From assembly GCA_019421345.1 (NCBI GenBank), contig JAHZFL010000016.1:1-52877 (forward strand): a stretch of DNA of 52,877 nucleotides. Direction: 5' to 3'. Each line of letters starts with the position of its first letter. The first letter of the stretch is position 1. This document shows, piece by piece, positions 33,593-42,347 of this stretch. The notes beneath the pieces were generated by a model. It searched no databases. It saw only the letters and a list, made by a program, of their open reading frames with translations, and had not been told where the DNA came from. Source of the DNA: Roseburia sp. Lineage in GTDB: Bacteria > Bacillota > Clostridia > Lachnospirales > Lachnospiraceae. The position numbers and the translations under genes are program-made.

Positions 33593-35872
33593 TTATTCTG
33601 CCAGATACAACTTCACCTTCTGACTGATCGCGCCAACCGCATCCTCCAGCGAAGTCTCGCCCAGCACATAGCGCTCTGCCTCATCCAGAATAAACTGCTC
33701 CATGACCTCGTCCGTCGGCGCAGGCGTATCCACGCCCTCGAGCAGCTTTTCAAAGGCGTCGCATACCTCCTGCGTCATATGATTATAGTTCAGACTTACC
33801 AGCTCGCCTTCCTCATTCGACATAGCGAGGGCGACAGTGCTCTCCACACCGTACAATTCGATGCTCTTTGCACAGAGCTCCTGCCATCCGGCACGGTTGA
33901 CAGGGTAACCGGTATCGTCCGTGCTGCCCGCTTCCTTTCCAAGCAAGGTAAGAATAAAGTCCTTCGCTTCCGGCTTTGCCGTACTGCTCATGCCAAGCTC
34001 CAGATACGGCACAAAGCCGTGCACCTGATCTGCTGCGAACAGCCCGTAGCTTCCGCCCATCTGCTCGGTGACCTCCAGAATATCCGCCAGATTCGACATA
34101 CTGCTCGCCGTGTCAAGCCCCATCCGGTTTTCCTTCATGAGGATCCCAAGCGCCGCACTTCCCGCAGTTCCGATCAATTCCTCCCCGCTTTCCGCGCCTG
34201 ACGCATCTTCCTTGTGATTGTCTACTGCATAAATTCTTCCCGCCGCGTCAAGCCATTCCGTCAGTCCTTCCTCATCCAGACCGTTCTCCGTAAACCAGCC
34301 CGCGCCGCTCGTCTCATACATTGTCTGCAACAGTTCCCGCGCCGTCTGTGGCGGAAGCATATTGGCGTCCGGGTTCTTTGCTTTTTCCGTCTCCATGAAA
34401 TCCGCCAGACCGGGCAGGGATGCTCCTGCCGCTACCGCCTCTGGTTCACCCAGTACAAGTCCTACATAAAACCTCGCCGGGATCCGGTAACAGCCGTCCG
34501 CGCCGCGGTATGCGCCAACCACATTTTCAAAAACACCATCCTGCGCGCTGACCGCATCCACGACCTCACTGATGTCTGCCAAAATCCCTTTTTCAATATA
34601 GCTGTCTGCCGGAAGTCCATCCAAAACCAGCACATCCGGCACATTTCCCGCCAGAAGCTCCGTGTTCAACGCTTTGACGGCATCCTCCGCCGTCACGCCG
34701 TCCTCCCCGGTCATTCCAATCTGTAAATTGACAAAAACGTCCGGGTTCTGCTTCTGGTACAAAAGAATCCCCTGCCGCAGCAGCGAGGAGTCGCGCAGCG
34801 CATAGACACGCAGCTCCTTTTCCGGCACAGCCGATACAGTCTCGTCATAGTGATAGCGCAGAATCTTATCTCCGTCAGAGCCAATGGCGTGCAAAAGAAT
34901 ATCTTTTTCCCCTGCCATCACAAGAGAGACAAACTGCATTCCCCCCGCTTTCAAAGAGCTCAGGTCTCCCGAGACAAGCTGCTCGCTCACACTTCCGCCT
35001 ATACGGTGCGTATAGATACCGTCCGTATTGACATAAAGAATGTCATCCTGCTCCATACCCGCGCCAAACATCAGCGGAAATCCCTCCGTGGAGCTGCTGT
35101 GCGCCAGCGATGCGTTTTTTAGAATGACCTCCGAAAGCACATCGTCCGGGGAAAGCTCCTCTCCATCCGCCGTTCCATAAATGCGGATCCCGCTCTCCGT
35201 CACACAGAGCAGCTTATCACCCACCACGCCAAAATAGGAGACTTTCTCGTCGCAGGATAAGGTTTTCGTGCAGGCGCCAAGCGCCGGGTCGATCCAGAGT
35301 ATCGTACCTTCCAGATCCTGCCCGATCAGGTTGCCGCCGGAATCAAAAGCAAGCTGCCGCAAAATATTCTCAACGCCATCCATCTGCGACTCGGGTAATT
35401 CCAGCGGCACAGACGTCACGGTCCCGTCCGGCATGATCGTCTTTAGCGCCAGCCGTTCGCCACCCTCGACGTCCATAAAATAACCCACAGCCACCACAGT
35501 TCCATCCGGTGCGATCGCGGTTCCGCTGAGCCATGCGGTGTTTAACGGGGATGAAAGCTCTGTCGTCTCAAAGCTTTCTCCACTGTCTTTTGAGCAGAAC
35601 AGATAGCCCTTTTCTGCCTCTGCCTGTTCTGCCAGAACAGCAATACTTCCGTCCGCAAGCTTTCCCATCGCATGAATGTCTACATTCTCCTGCGGCAGCA
35701 CAAGCTCCGATTCCATAAAGCGCCCCTTTGCGCCGCTCCCCTGCGCCTCCTGCTCCCCGGGCGCCTCCATCCCCGTATTTTCCAGTGTTTCCGTTTTATT
35801 TCCGCAGCCCGCCAGCATCCCGGCAATACAGCAGAGTGCAAGCGCCGTGCGCAAGATCCGTTTGAATTTCAT
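33593..35872 (-). CDS. Lipoprotein: beta-propeller-like domain fused to an extracellular solute-binding domain
   Basis: This protein has 759 residues. The signal ends in the lipobox LAGC at residues 20-23. Residues 45-365 look like a propeller or sialidase-like fold with blades such as LADGSIAVLAEQAE, LFCSKDSGESFETTEL, IAPDGTVVAVGYF and LAFDSGGNLIGQDLEG. From about 375 a family-1 solute-binding domain follows (ELRVYALRDSSLLRQGILLYQKQNPDVFVNLQ, NVPDVLVLDGLPADSYIEKGILADIS). Ordinary binding proteins of this family have about 400-450 residues, so the propeller is an addition. It is the first gene of the operon, divergent from the two-component genes. The ligand is unknown. Confidence 0.8.
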   Translation of the reverse strand: MKFKRILRTALALCCIAGMLAGCGNKTETLENTGMEAPGEQEAQGSGAKGRFMESELVLPQENVDIHAMGKLADGSIAVLAEQAEAEKGYLFCSKDSGESFETTELSSPLNTAWLSGTAIAPDGTVVAVGYFMDVEGGERLALKTIMPDGTVTSVPLELPESQMDGVENILRQLAFDSGGNLIGQDLEGTILWIDPALGACTKTLSCDEKVSYFGVVGDKLLCVTESGIRIYGTADGEELSPDDVLSEVILKNASLAHSSSTEGFPLMFGAGMEQDDILYVNTDGIYTHRIGGSVSEQLVSGDLSSLKAGGMQFVSLVMAGEKDILLHAIGSDGDKILRYHYDETVSAVPEKELRVYALRDSSLLRQGILLYQKQNPDVFVNLQIGMTGEDGVTAEDAVKALNTELLAGNVPDVLVLDGLPADSYIEKGILADISEVVDAVSAQDGVFENVVGAYRGADGCYRIPARFYVGLVLGEPEAVAAGASLPGLADFMETEKAKNPDANMLPPQTARELLQTMYETSGAGWFTENGLDEEGLTEWLDAAGRIYAVDNHKEDASGAESGEELIGTAGSAALGILMKENRMGLDTASSMSNLADILEVTEQMGGSYGLFAADQVHGFVPYLELGMSSTAKPEAKDFILTLLGKEAGSTDDTGYPVNRAGWQELCAKSIELYGVESTVALAMSNEEGELVSLNYNHMTQEVCDAFEKLLEGVDTPAPTDEVMEQFILDEAERYVLGETSLEDAVGAISQKVKLYLAE

Positions 35873-35897
35873 TGGTGTTTCCTCCTTTTCTGCTACC

Positions 35898-35942
35898 AGA
35901 ATACCAGAAGTTCCTTTAAGCTTTCTTTAAAAGAGCCTTTAA
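35898..35942 (-). promoter_or_regulatory. Phased direct repeats and minus-10 box upstream of the binding-lipoprotein gene
   Basis: CTTTAA occurs at 35914, 35925 and 35937 on the plus strand (TTAAAG on the minus), 11 and 12 bases apart, about one helical turn. A candidate minus-10 TATTCT lies at 35898-35903, ten bases from the nearest repeat. This is the layout of an OmpR/PhoB-type activator site, and such a regulator is encoded divergently next to it. Confidence 0.55.
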
Positions 35943-36019
35943 TTTTCTTCCGGTTTTAAAGACTTTTTTAAGACAGTTATGATAAGATAAGAACACAATG
36001 GCAAAAGGAATGACTGACT

Positions 36020-36703
36020 ATGAAAATACTGCTGATCGAGGACGATAAGAACCTCTGTGACATCTTAAAATTTCAGTTGAACCAGGAAATGCACGACGTG
36101 GACGTCTGCCATGACGGCAGGGACGGACTGGACTTATTTTTGCAGGACGCATACGATCTGGTTCTGCTCGACCGTATGCTCCCGACGATGAACGGGCTGC
36201 TCGTCCTGAAAAAAGCGCGGGCGCAGGGTATTCACACGCCCGTGATTCTGATCACCGCGCTCGGTGAGCTCTACGACCGGATCGAGGGGCTGGACACCGG
36301 GGCGGACGATTATCTCGTCAAGCCGTTTGCGTTTGAGGAGCTTTCCGCCCGCATCCGCTCCCTTGGCAGACGCACCGGGAAATATGAAGAAAATGATCTG
36401 CTCTGCTTCGGCGACCTCTCCTACGACGCCGCGCTCCGTTCGCTCCGTGGTCCGGCGGGGAGCATCCGCTTATCCGGCAAGGAGGGACGACTGCTTGAGG
36501 TCCTGCTGCGCGACGCCGGAACCCTGCTGCGCCGCATGGTGATTCTCTCACGCGTATGGGGCGCGGACGCCCCCGTCGAGGAGGGCAATCTCGACACCTA
36601 TATCCATTTCTTAAGAAAACGGCTCTCTCATGTGGGCAGCACGGTTTCCATCGCCACGACGCGCGGGATCGGCTACCTGATGAAGGAAACGGCAGAGGAG
36701 TAA
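36020..36703 (+). CDS. OmpR/PhoB-family response regulator
   Basis: This protein has 227 residues. The receiver domain (1-115) has the acidic pair IEDDKN, the phospho-acceptor aspartate in LVLLDRMLP, the conserved threonine in ILITALG and lysine in DDYLVKPFAFEEL. A winged-helix DNA-binding domain (about 130-222) follows, with LSGKEGRLLEVLLRDAG, RVWG and the wing VSIATTRGIGYLM. AAAGGA precedes the ATG. It is cotranscribed with the sensor kinase three bases later and probably controls the divergent transporter operon, whose promoter carries phased repeats. Confidence 0.93.
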   Translation: MKILLIEDDKNLCDILKFQLNQEMHDVDVCHDGRDGLDLFLQDAYDLVLLDRMLPTMNGLLVLKKARAQGIHTPVILITALGELYDRIEGLDTGADDYLVKPFAFEELSARIRSLGRRTGKYEENDLLCFGDLSYDAALRSLRGPAGSIRLSGKEGRLLEVLLRDAGTLLRRMVILSRVWGADAPVEEGNLDTYIHFLRKRLSHVGSTVSIATTRGIGYLMKETAEE

Positions 36704-36706
36704 TCT

Positions 36707-38020
36707 ATGTTCCGAAAGCTTCACACACAAATGACCTTATTTTTTACGCTCGTGATCAGCGTCTCCATCCTGCTGCTCGTCTCGCTCTGTCTGTTTATCT
36801 CCGAGAGCAGCTTAAAGGAAAATGCGTCGGCGTCTTTTTTGAAGGAACTGAATACCATGATCATTCATTTGCAGAGCCAGTCCGCCATTTCCCTGCAATG
36901 GCAGATGCAGCTTCAGGCAGACAGCCATTTTCTGATCTATTTCTATGACAACGGAAACCCGCTCTACACACAGCGTTTTTTCTCAGATGACGCCTTAGAC
37001 GCCCGCATGGAGGAGGTGCGTCTGCACGCCGAAGAAAACTGGCATTTACAGCTTGACCGGACTTCCTCCTCGCTTCTGCCCGTGCACTACGAGTTTTCTT
37101 ACTCGGATGACAGCGGTGATTATTATGCGTCGGTCGGAACCATCCCAAAAAACGGCGGCACACTCGGTTTTGTCCTTCTGTTTCCGCTGACAAAGCTGTC
37201 GGAGCAGATCGTCAGACAGCGTCTGCTGTTTGGCGGCTTAAGCGTTGCCGCCATCGCCGTTCTGTTTGTGTTCTGCCGCTATTTCACCGGACGGATGCTG
37301 CTTCCGGCGGAGGAAAGCCACCGGAAACAGATCGATTTCGTCTCCGCCGCCTCCCACGAGCTGCGCGCACCGCTCGCGGTCATTCTTTCCGGCACGGAGG
37401 CTCTCTCTAAGGTTTCCTCAAAGGAAGATCACGCGCATTTTCTCACGCTGATACAGCAGGAGATCCTGCGGATGCAGCACCTTGTGTCCGATCTTCTGTT
37501 TCTCGCGCGCTCGGATTCCAACCGCCTGCCCATGCACCGGCAGGCTTTTCAGCCGGATCTGCTCTTGCTTGACGTTTACGAGCAGTTTTCGCCGCTTGCG
37601 CGCAAAAAGGGACTGTCCCTTCAGCTTGATCTGCCAAAGGAACAGCCCCCCTCCTGCGTGTGCGACCCGGAACGGCTCACACAGCTATTTACTATTTTAC
37701 TGGACAATGCGCTCTCCTATACGCCGTCCGGCGGCAGCGTCACACTGTCTCTGTCCGTGTCGGACATTCCGGCGCGCGCCGTGTTCCGGCGGCAAGAGCT
37801 TTGCTTCTGTGTCTCCGACACTGGGCCGGGCATCCCCGACGACTGCAAGGAGCGTATCTTTGAGCGCTTCTACCGCACAGACACCGCCCATTCTGACAAG
37901 CAGCATTTCGGTCTTGGGCTCTGCCTTGCAAAGGAAATCGCGGACGCGCACCACGGAAAGCTGTGGGTGACGGACAGCCCCTCCGGCGGCGCGTGCTTTT
38001 CGTTTCACCTGTATGTATGA
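36707..38020 (+). CDS. Membrane sensor histidine kinase
   Basis: This protein has 437 residues. Two membrane helices at about 9-30 and 168-188 flank a 137-residue extracellular sensor. The phosphorylated histidine is in SAASHELRAPLAVILSG; the catalytic domain has ILLDNALSYTPSGG (N box), VSDTGPGIPDD (G1), FERFYRT (F) and FGLGLCLAKEIADAHHG (G2). It is the partner of the response regulator just upstream. The signal is not deducible; cell-envelope or nutrient cues are usual for such divergent transporter pairs. Confidence 0.93.
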   Translation: MFRKLHTQMTLFFTLVISVSILLLVSLCLFISESSLKENASASFLKELNTMIIHLQSQSAISLQWQMQLQADSHFLIYFYDNGNPLYTQRFFSDDALDARMEEVRLHAEENWHLQLDRTSSSLLPVHYEFSYSDDSGDYYASVGTIPKNGGTLGFVLLFPLTKLSEQIVRQRLLFGGLSVAAIAVLFVFCRYFTGRMLLPAEESHRKQIDFVSAASHELRAPLAVILSGTEALSKVSSKEDHAHFLTLIQQEILRMQHLVSDLLFLARSDSNRLPMHRQAFQPDLLLLDVYEQFSPLARKKGLSLQLDLPKEQPPSCVCDPERLTQLFTILLDNALSYTPSGGSVTLSLSVSDIPARAVFRRQELCFCVSDTGPGIPDDCKERIFERFYRTDTAHSDKQHFGLGLCLAKEIADAHHGKLWVTDSPSGGACFSFHLYV

Positions 38021-38027
38021 AGAATAA

Positions 38028-38066
38028 GAGACGCGCTTCGCGATCCGCTCTTATGTCAAACAAAAG
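38028..38066 (+). repeat. Dispersed intergenic repeat, copy A
   Basis: A 39-base segment just after the sensor-kinase stop is matched at about 32 of 39 positions by 49161-49199. Its core GCTCTTATGTCA is preceded by CGCGATCC. In this copy ATAAGAG and CTCTTAT also form an inverted repeat around a GC-rich loop. The same placement behind a plus-strand gene in both copies suggests a small mobile or 3'-end element. Confidence 0.55.
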
Positions 38067-38086
38067 ATTGATACGCACAAAATATA

Positions 38087-38115
38087 TTGACACCGTATAC
38101 GATACCACATATAAT
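38087..38115 (+). promoter_or_regulatory. Consensus hicAB promoter with palindrome in the spacer
   Basis: TTGACA (38087-38092) and TATAAT (38110-38115) are both perfect and 17 bases apart. The palindrome CGTATACG (38094-38101) lies in the spacer, a good place for HicB to repress its own operon. Confidence 0.85.
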
Positions 38116-38134
38116 GTAATCAGGAGGTATAAAA

Positions 38135-38392
38135 ATGTCCAAATGGGAAAAACTGATAGCACACATATGCAATTTATCAAAAGACCTCCGGTTTGATGAA
38201 TTGCGAAAAGTATTAGAAAGCTATGGATATGAAATGAACGCCCCGAGAAGCGGGAGCAGCCATTATACCTTTCGGAAACAAGGCTGTATGCCAATTACAG
38301 TACCAAAGCATGAACCTATCAAAAAGGTATATGTGGAAATGGTAAAGCAGATTGTAGAAAAGGAGGAACACAAGGATGAATACTCTGAATGA
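38135..38392 (+). CDS. hicA: HicA-type mRNA interferase toxin
   Basis: This 85-residue protein has the double-stranded-RNA-binding-like HicA fold: LRFDELRKVLESYGYEMN, then SGSSHYTFRKQG with the catalytic histidine, ITVPKHEPIKKVYV and a final helix. It cleaves mRNA when free of its antitoxin. AGGAGG precedes the ATG by about eight bases, and the gene overlaps hicB by 17 bases. It is slightly longer than the typical HicA because of the N-terminal extension MSKWEKLIAHICNLSKD. Confidence 0.9.
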   Translation: MSKWEKLIAHICNLSKDLRFDELRKVLESYGYEMNAPRSGSSHYTFRKQGCMPITVPKHEPIKKVYVEMVKQIVEKEEHKDEYSE

Positions 38393-38738
38393 TTATATGG
38401 CAATGTCCTATCGGATGGAAGTTATTGAGGATAAGGAGGAAGGTGGCTTTGTCGTTTCTTATCCCGATCTCCCCGGCTGCATTACCTGCGGTGAGACAGT
38501 GGAAAATGCCGTGGCTAATGCACTGGATGCCAAGAGGGCATGGCTTAAGGCTGCGATTGAAGAAGGAATCGAAATCCATGAGCCGGACAGTCTGGAGGAT
38601 TATTCCGGTCAGTTCAAGCTGCGACTCCCCCGCAGCCTGCACAGGGCATTGGCAGAACACTCACAAAGGGAAGGCATCAGCATGAATCAGTATTGTGTAT
38701 ACCTTCTTTCCAGAAACGACGCAATGTATGCGAAATAA
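38376..38738 (+). CDS. hicB: HicB-type antitoxin
   Basis: This protein has 120 residues. The N-terminal half is the partly degraded RNase-H-like HicB fold that blocks HicA (GGFVVSYPDLPGCITCGETVENAVANALDAKRAWLKAAIEEG, seen at about 23-65). The C-terminal half has a ribbon-helix-helix DNA-binding segment (FKLRLPRSLHRALAEHSQREGISMNQYCVYLL). That domain fits autoregulation at the palindromic promoter. It overlaps the toxin gene, as is usual for this module. Confidence 0.92.
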   Translation: MNTLNDYMAMSYRMEVIEDKEEGGFVVSYPDLPGCITCGETVENAVANALDAKRAWLKAAIEEGIEIHEPDSLEDYSGQFKLRLPRSLHRALAEHSQREGISMNQYCVYLLSRNDAMYAK

Positions 38739-38743
38739 AAACT

Positions 38744-38778
38744 CCCGGCGGCAGGAATCCCCCCCCCACACCGCCGGG
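38744..38778. terminator. Bidirectional terminator between hicB and the ABC operon
   Basis: CCCGGCGG and CCGCCGGG form an eight-pair stem around a C-rich 19-base loop, flanked by AAAACT on the left and TTTT on the right, so it can end both converging transcripts. Confidence 0.8.
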
Positions 38779-38847
38779 TTTTCAATATCTTGACCATCTG
38801 CTATTTCTCTTTCATCTGCGCCGGATCCTGCGCTTAACAGCTCCTCC

Positions 38848-39450
38848 TCACAGCACAAGCTCTGTTACCCTCGTACATACCCGCTCCAAAAGCTCACGGT
38901 CATGGCTGATCACAACAAGCCCGATTTCACGGGCACTTGCTTCTTTTAACAAAAAATGCCAAATCTGGCTCTGCGTAATCAAATCCAGCATTGTGCTGAT
39001 CTCATCGGCGATCAGAAAACGCGTCCCCTCGCCGAGCGCCCTTGCAATACAAAAGCGCTGAAGCTCTCCGCCGGAGAGCTCCCCGGGGTAACGCCCCAGC
39101 CAGTCCTCCACGATTCCGAGTCCCCTCACAATCCGCTCATCGACCTGATTTCCCTCTGCCAGTACCCTGTGCATTTTCATACGCGGGTTTACCGCCTGCT
39201 CGGGATGCTGCCAGATCATCTGCACCGGACAACATCCCTCCTGTGGAAGGGGCTGTCCGTCCAGCAAAATCTGCCCCGCAGACGGTTTTCGGTACCCCGC
39301 CAAAAGCTGTCCAAACGTCGTCTTTCCTCTGCCGCTTTGCGCAAAAATTCCCACACGCTCATGGCTCTCTGCCATAAAATCCACGCACTCAAGCACATTC
39401 TGCTTTGCTCCGGGATAACGGTAGGTAATCTGCTTTGCCTCTAACCTCAT
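38848..39450 (-). CDS. Dipeptide/nickel-type ABC transporter ATPase (DppF/NikE-like)
   Basis: This 200-residue ATPase has a Walker A FAQSGRGKTT in which the usual first glycine is alanine. It also has a Q-loop MIWQHPEQAVNP, signature ELSGGELQRFCIARAL, Walker B LIADEISTMLD and an H-loop VISHDREL. It is shorter than typical DppF (about 320) because it ends right after the ABC domain, without the C-terminal oligopeptide/nickel extension. It is the last gene of the operon and probably pairs with the longer ATPase upstream. Confidence 0.87.
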   Translation of the reverse strand: MRLEAKQITYRYPGAKQNVLECVDFMAESHERVGIFAQSGRGKTTFGQLLAGYRKPSAGQILLDGQPLPQEGCCPVQMIWQHPEQAVNPRMKMHRVLAEGNQVDERIVRGLGIVEDWLGRYPGELSGGELQRFCIARALGEGTRFLIADEISTMLDLITQSQIWHFLLKEASAREIGLVVISHDRELLERVCTRVTELVL

Positions 39451-39510
39451 AGCTCACTCCATTCCAAAGCATCCCAACAAATCTCTCTTTCGCAGATAAC
39501 TGCTTCACTG

Positions 39511-40473
39511 TTATGATTCCTGCAAGCCGGTCCTTGCATAGCGCACACACCGCACAAAACCGCCGCGCACGCCAATCATCGGAATCTCTCCCGCGCACAG
39601 CCCGTCAGCTTGCGGACAGCGCGGCAAAAAAGGACAGCCCTTTGGCATATCCCCGGCATACGGCTGCGTGCCGGGCAGCGCCTTAAACCCATGCTCCGGC
39701 AGCGCACGATAAAGCGCCCTTGTATAAGGATGGCGGAGCAGGCTCTCATCCTTAAAATCCTCTGCCCGCGCCGCCTCGACCGTTGTCCCCGCATAAAACA
39801 CAAGCACCCGGTCTGCCGCAGTCAGCGCCAGCTTCAAATCATGCGTGATCAAAAGGACACCGTTTCCCTCATCCGCAAAGCTGCGAAAATCTTCCATCGC
39901 CTTTGCGGCAAGTGAAAAATCCATGCCGGTCGTCGGTTCATCCGCGACGATCAGCTTCGGCTCACTCATCAGCGCCGTCATTAACAGCACCCGCCGCGCC
40001 ATACCTCCCGAAAGCTCAAACGGATACTGCTGCTCCACCTCTTTTTCCAGACCATACCTTCCAAACAGCCTTTGCATTTTCTCTCTCGCCGCCGCATCCC
40101 GCCTGCCATTTAATATTTGCCTTCCGGTTTTCATCAGAGGATCGAGATAGGAAACGCCCTGCGGGACAAGCGCAAGCTCCCTTCCGCGCAGTCTCTCTAT
40201 ATCCTTTGGAGACAGACGCGTCCCCCGATAAAAAATATCACCGGACACCTCCGCGTTTTGGGGAAGAAGTCCAAAGACGGCATGCGCGAGCAGACTTTTT
40301 CCCGAACCGCTGCTGCCGACAACGGCAACCACTTCTCCCTGCCGCACCTCCCCGCACAGATCCGAGATAACGGAAAGCTTTCTTTTTCTTGTCGAACCCG
40401 CCTCATATTGCGTAAAGGAAATCGTCAGCTTTTCAAACCGAAGTATTTCCTCCTGCTGTTGCCTTTGTGCCAT
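39511..40473 (-). CDS. Dipeptide/nickel-type ABC transporter ATPase (DppD/NikD-like)
   Basis: The ATG at 40473 (MAQRQQQEE) follows GGGGGAG, giving 320 residues. Walker A is VVGSSGSGKSLL, the Q-loop LVPQGVSYLDPL, the signature ELSGGMARRVLLMTAL, Walker B LIVADEPTTGMD, the H-loop LLITHDLKLAL. The C-terminal oligopeptide-transporter extension has the clustered cysteines CPFLPRCPQADGLC, which in related ATPases bind an iron-sulfur cluster or zinc. It follows the NikC-like permease by 33 bases. Confidence 0.9.
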   Translation of the reverse strand: MAQRQQQEEILRFEKLTISFTQYEAGSTRKRKLSVISDLCGEVRQGEVVAVVGSSGSGKSLLAHAVFGLLPQNAEVSGDIFYRGTRLSPKDIERLRGRELALVPQGVSYLDPLMKTGRQILNGRRDAAAREKMQRLFGRYGLEKEVEQQYPFELSGGMARRVLLMTALMSEPKLIVADEPTTGMDFSLAAKAMEDFRSFADEGNGVLLITHDLKLALTAADRVLVFYAGTTVEAARAEDFKDESLLRHPYTRALYRALPEHGFKALPGTQPYAGDMPKGCPFLPRCPQADGLCAGEIPMIGVRGGFVRCVRYARTGLQES

Positions 40474-40506
40474 ACCGCTCTCCCCCTGCCCCTTCCTCAA
40501 CCTTTT

Positions 40507-41361
40507 TTACTCCTGCGCACCTGCGGGACTAAGCAGCGTGCGCACGCCGCTTCCGATGCGGTCAAACAATACCACAACGAGTACAAGCGACAGTCCCGGA
40601 AAAAGCGCCAGCCACCATTTTCCCGTGCTCAGGTACGCCATACTTTCCGATAAGATCATCCCGATCGCCGGCTTTTCCGGCAATAGCCCAAAACCGAGAA
40701 ATGTTACGCTCGCCTCATGTAAGATCGCATGCGGAAACATCACGAGCAATCCCGCAAAAAGCTGCGGCAGTATCTGCGGGAAAATATGCGTCTTGGCAAT
40801 GTACCACGGACTTTTCCCAAGCTGCCTGGCAATGCTGATATAGACCGACTCCTTCATCTGCAGCATCTCCGCGCGCAGTACGCGGCATAGCCCCGGCCAA
40901 TGTGTAAGCGCCACACCAAGCGTTACACCCCAAACCCCCTTTCCAAGCGCATACGATATCAAGATCAGCAGCACAATATGCGGCACGCCGAGCATCAGAT
41001 CGATCAGCCATGTGACTGCCGTGTCCGCAAACCTTCCAAGCACGACCGCCGCCGTCCCAAGCAAAAGCGCCATAAGCGCACTGACAAAGGACGCGAGAAT
41101 GCCGATAAAAACACTCGTGGATAACCCCTTTAGCGTGCGCGCCAGCATATCTCGCCCCATCCAATCCGTTCCGAAAAGATATGGTATACACGGCGTAAGA
41201 TTTTTTCTGGAAAAATCCGCAGCAATGGCGCGCTCTCCAAGCAGCGCCCCCGCTGCTGTAACCATAAACAAAAAAAGCGCCGCGCACAGCAGCCAAAAAT
41301 ATGTTTGTCTCCGCATATTTTTTCCGCCTGCCCGCGCATGCTCCTTTTTTCTCTTATCCAT
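40507..41361 (-). CDS. Dipeptide/nickel-type ABC permease (DppC/NikC-like)
   Basis: This protein has 284 residues. An N-terminal helix (about 20-40) is followed by the conserved YLFGTDWMGRDMLARTLKG near 66-85 and five more helices, with the ATPase-docking loop around ISIARQLGKSPWYIAKTHIFPQ and the typical HEASVTFLGFGL. The ATG at 41361 overlaps the partner permease by eight bases and has GGAGG upstream. It makes the channel together with that permease. Confidence 0.9.
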   Translation of the reverse strand: MDKRKKEHARAGGKNMRRQTYFWLLCAALFLFMVTAAGALLGERAIAADFSRKNLTPCIPYLFGTDWMGRDMLARTLKGLSTSVFIGILASFVSALMALLLGTAAVVLGRFADTAVTWLIDLMLGVPHIVLLILISYALGKGVWGVTLGVALTHWPGLCRVLRAEMLQMKESVYISIARQLGKSPWYIAKTHIFPQILPQLFAGLLVMFPHAILHEASVTFLGFGLLPEKPAIGMILSESMAYLSTGKWWLALFPGLSLVLVVVLFDRIGSGVRTLLSPAGAQE

Positions 41362-42343
41362 GACTTTGCCCCCTCCTTATCCGCGGGTCTACAGCACCAT
41401 ACAATAAATTGGCAATGAGATTTCCGCAAAATACAAACAGAGTGCTGATCACGGTGATCGCGAGCAGCAGCGCCACGTCACTGCCGATTCCCGCGTCTAC
41501 CGCTGCCTGTCCAAGCCCCGGATAAGAAAAGACCTGCTCGACCAGCACCGAGCCGCCAAAAATCTCACTGATCGAGCCGAACTGCAGTGTGATCGCAGGA
41601 AGCAGCATATTGCGCAGCGCATGTCTTTTTACAAGCGTGATGCCTCTTTCCCCACGCGCTCTGGCAAACAGCACATAATCGCTCTCCATAATATCAATCA
41701 TTTTCTCACGCGTATGCAGTGTGATGTGCGCGACGCCGGTGAGGCTTAATGACGCAGCCGGAAGGATCAGATGGCGCAGCCGCTCCAAAATACCGACGTC
41801 TTCTGCCGCCATGCCGATCGGCACATTCATCCCAATCGGCAGCCACCGCAGCCAGACCGCAAAGACCAGCAGCAGCACAAGCGCGATCCAGAATGCCGGC
41901 GTGCTTGAGAGCAGCAGCGCATAGCCCTTCACCAGCTTATCCTGCCACCGATCTTTATAATATCCCGCTATCATACCAAGCAAAATGCCAAGCACGCCGG
42001 AAAAAATCCATGCCGTCAGCATAAGGAGAAATGAATTTTGAAATTTTTCCCAGACAACCTCTGCCACAGGTCTGTTATATTTTAAGGAGATTCCCATATC
42101 TCCGCGAATGAAATCTCCCGCCCAGTTTAAATACCGCTGGGCAGGAGGCACATCCGTTCCCCAATAGGACGCAAACTCCGCCCTTTTCTCCGGCGTCATG
42201 CGCATATAACTAAGCGTTCCCACATTCGCCTGCACCGGATCGACCGGAGATGCCGAAATGAGTGTGAAGGCAACGATGCTTACTCCAAGCAGCAGCGTCG
42301 CCATCTTCACCAGATTCAAAAAAAGAAACTTGATATACCGCAT
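41354..42343 (-). CDS. Dipeptide/nickel-type ABC permease (DppB/NikB-like)
   Basis: The likely start is the ATG at 42343 (MRYIKFLFLN), five bases after the binding-protein stop, giving 329 residues. Six helices, the DppB/NikB N-terminal pattern (LGVSIVAFTLISASPVDPVQ, PPAQRYLNWAGDFIRGDMGISL), the loop MIDIMESDYVLFARARGERG and the end IRRGQSHG are present. The ribosome site is weak, so translation probably depends on coupling to the binding-protein gene. Confidence 0.9.
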   Translation of the reverse strand: MRYIKFLFLNLVKMATLLLGVSIVAFTLISASPVDPVQANVGTLSYMRMTPEKRAEFASYWGTDVPPAQRYLNWAGDFIRGDMGISLKYNRPVAEVVWEKFQNSFLLMLTAWIFSGVLGILLGMIAGYYKDRWQDKLVKGYALLLSSTPAFWIALVLLLVFAVWLRWLPIGMNVPIGMAAEDVGILERLRHLILPAASLSLTGVAHITLHTREKMIDIMESDYVLFARARGERGITLVKRHALRNMLLPAITLQFGSISEIFGGSVLVEQVFSYPGLGQAAVDAGIGSDVALLLAITVISTLFVFCGNLIANLLYGAVDPRIRRGQSHG

Positions 42344-42347
42344 AATA

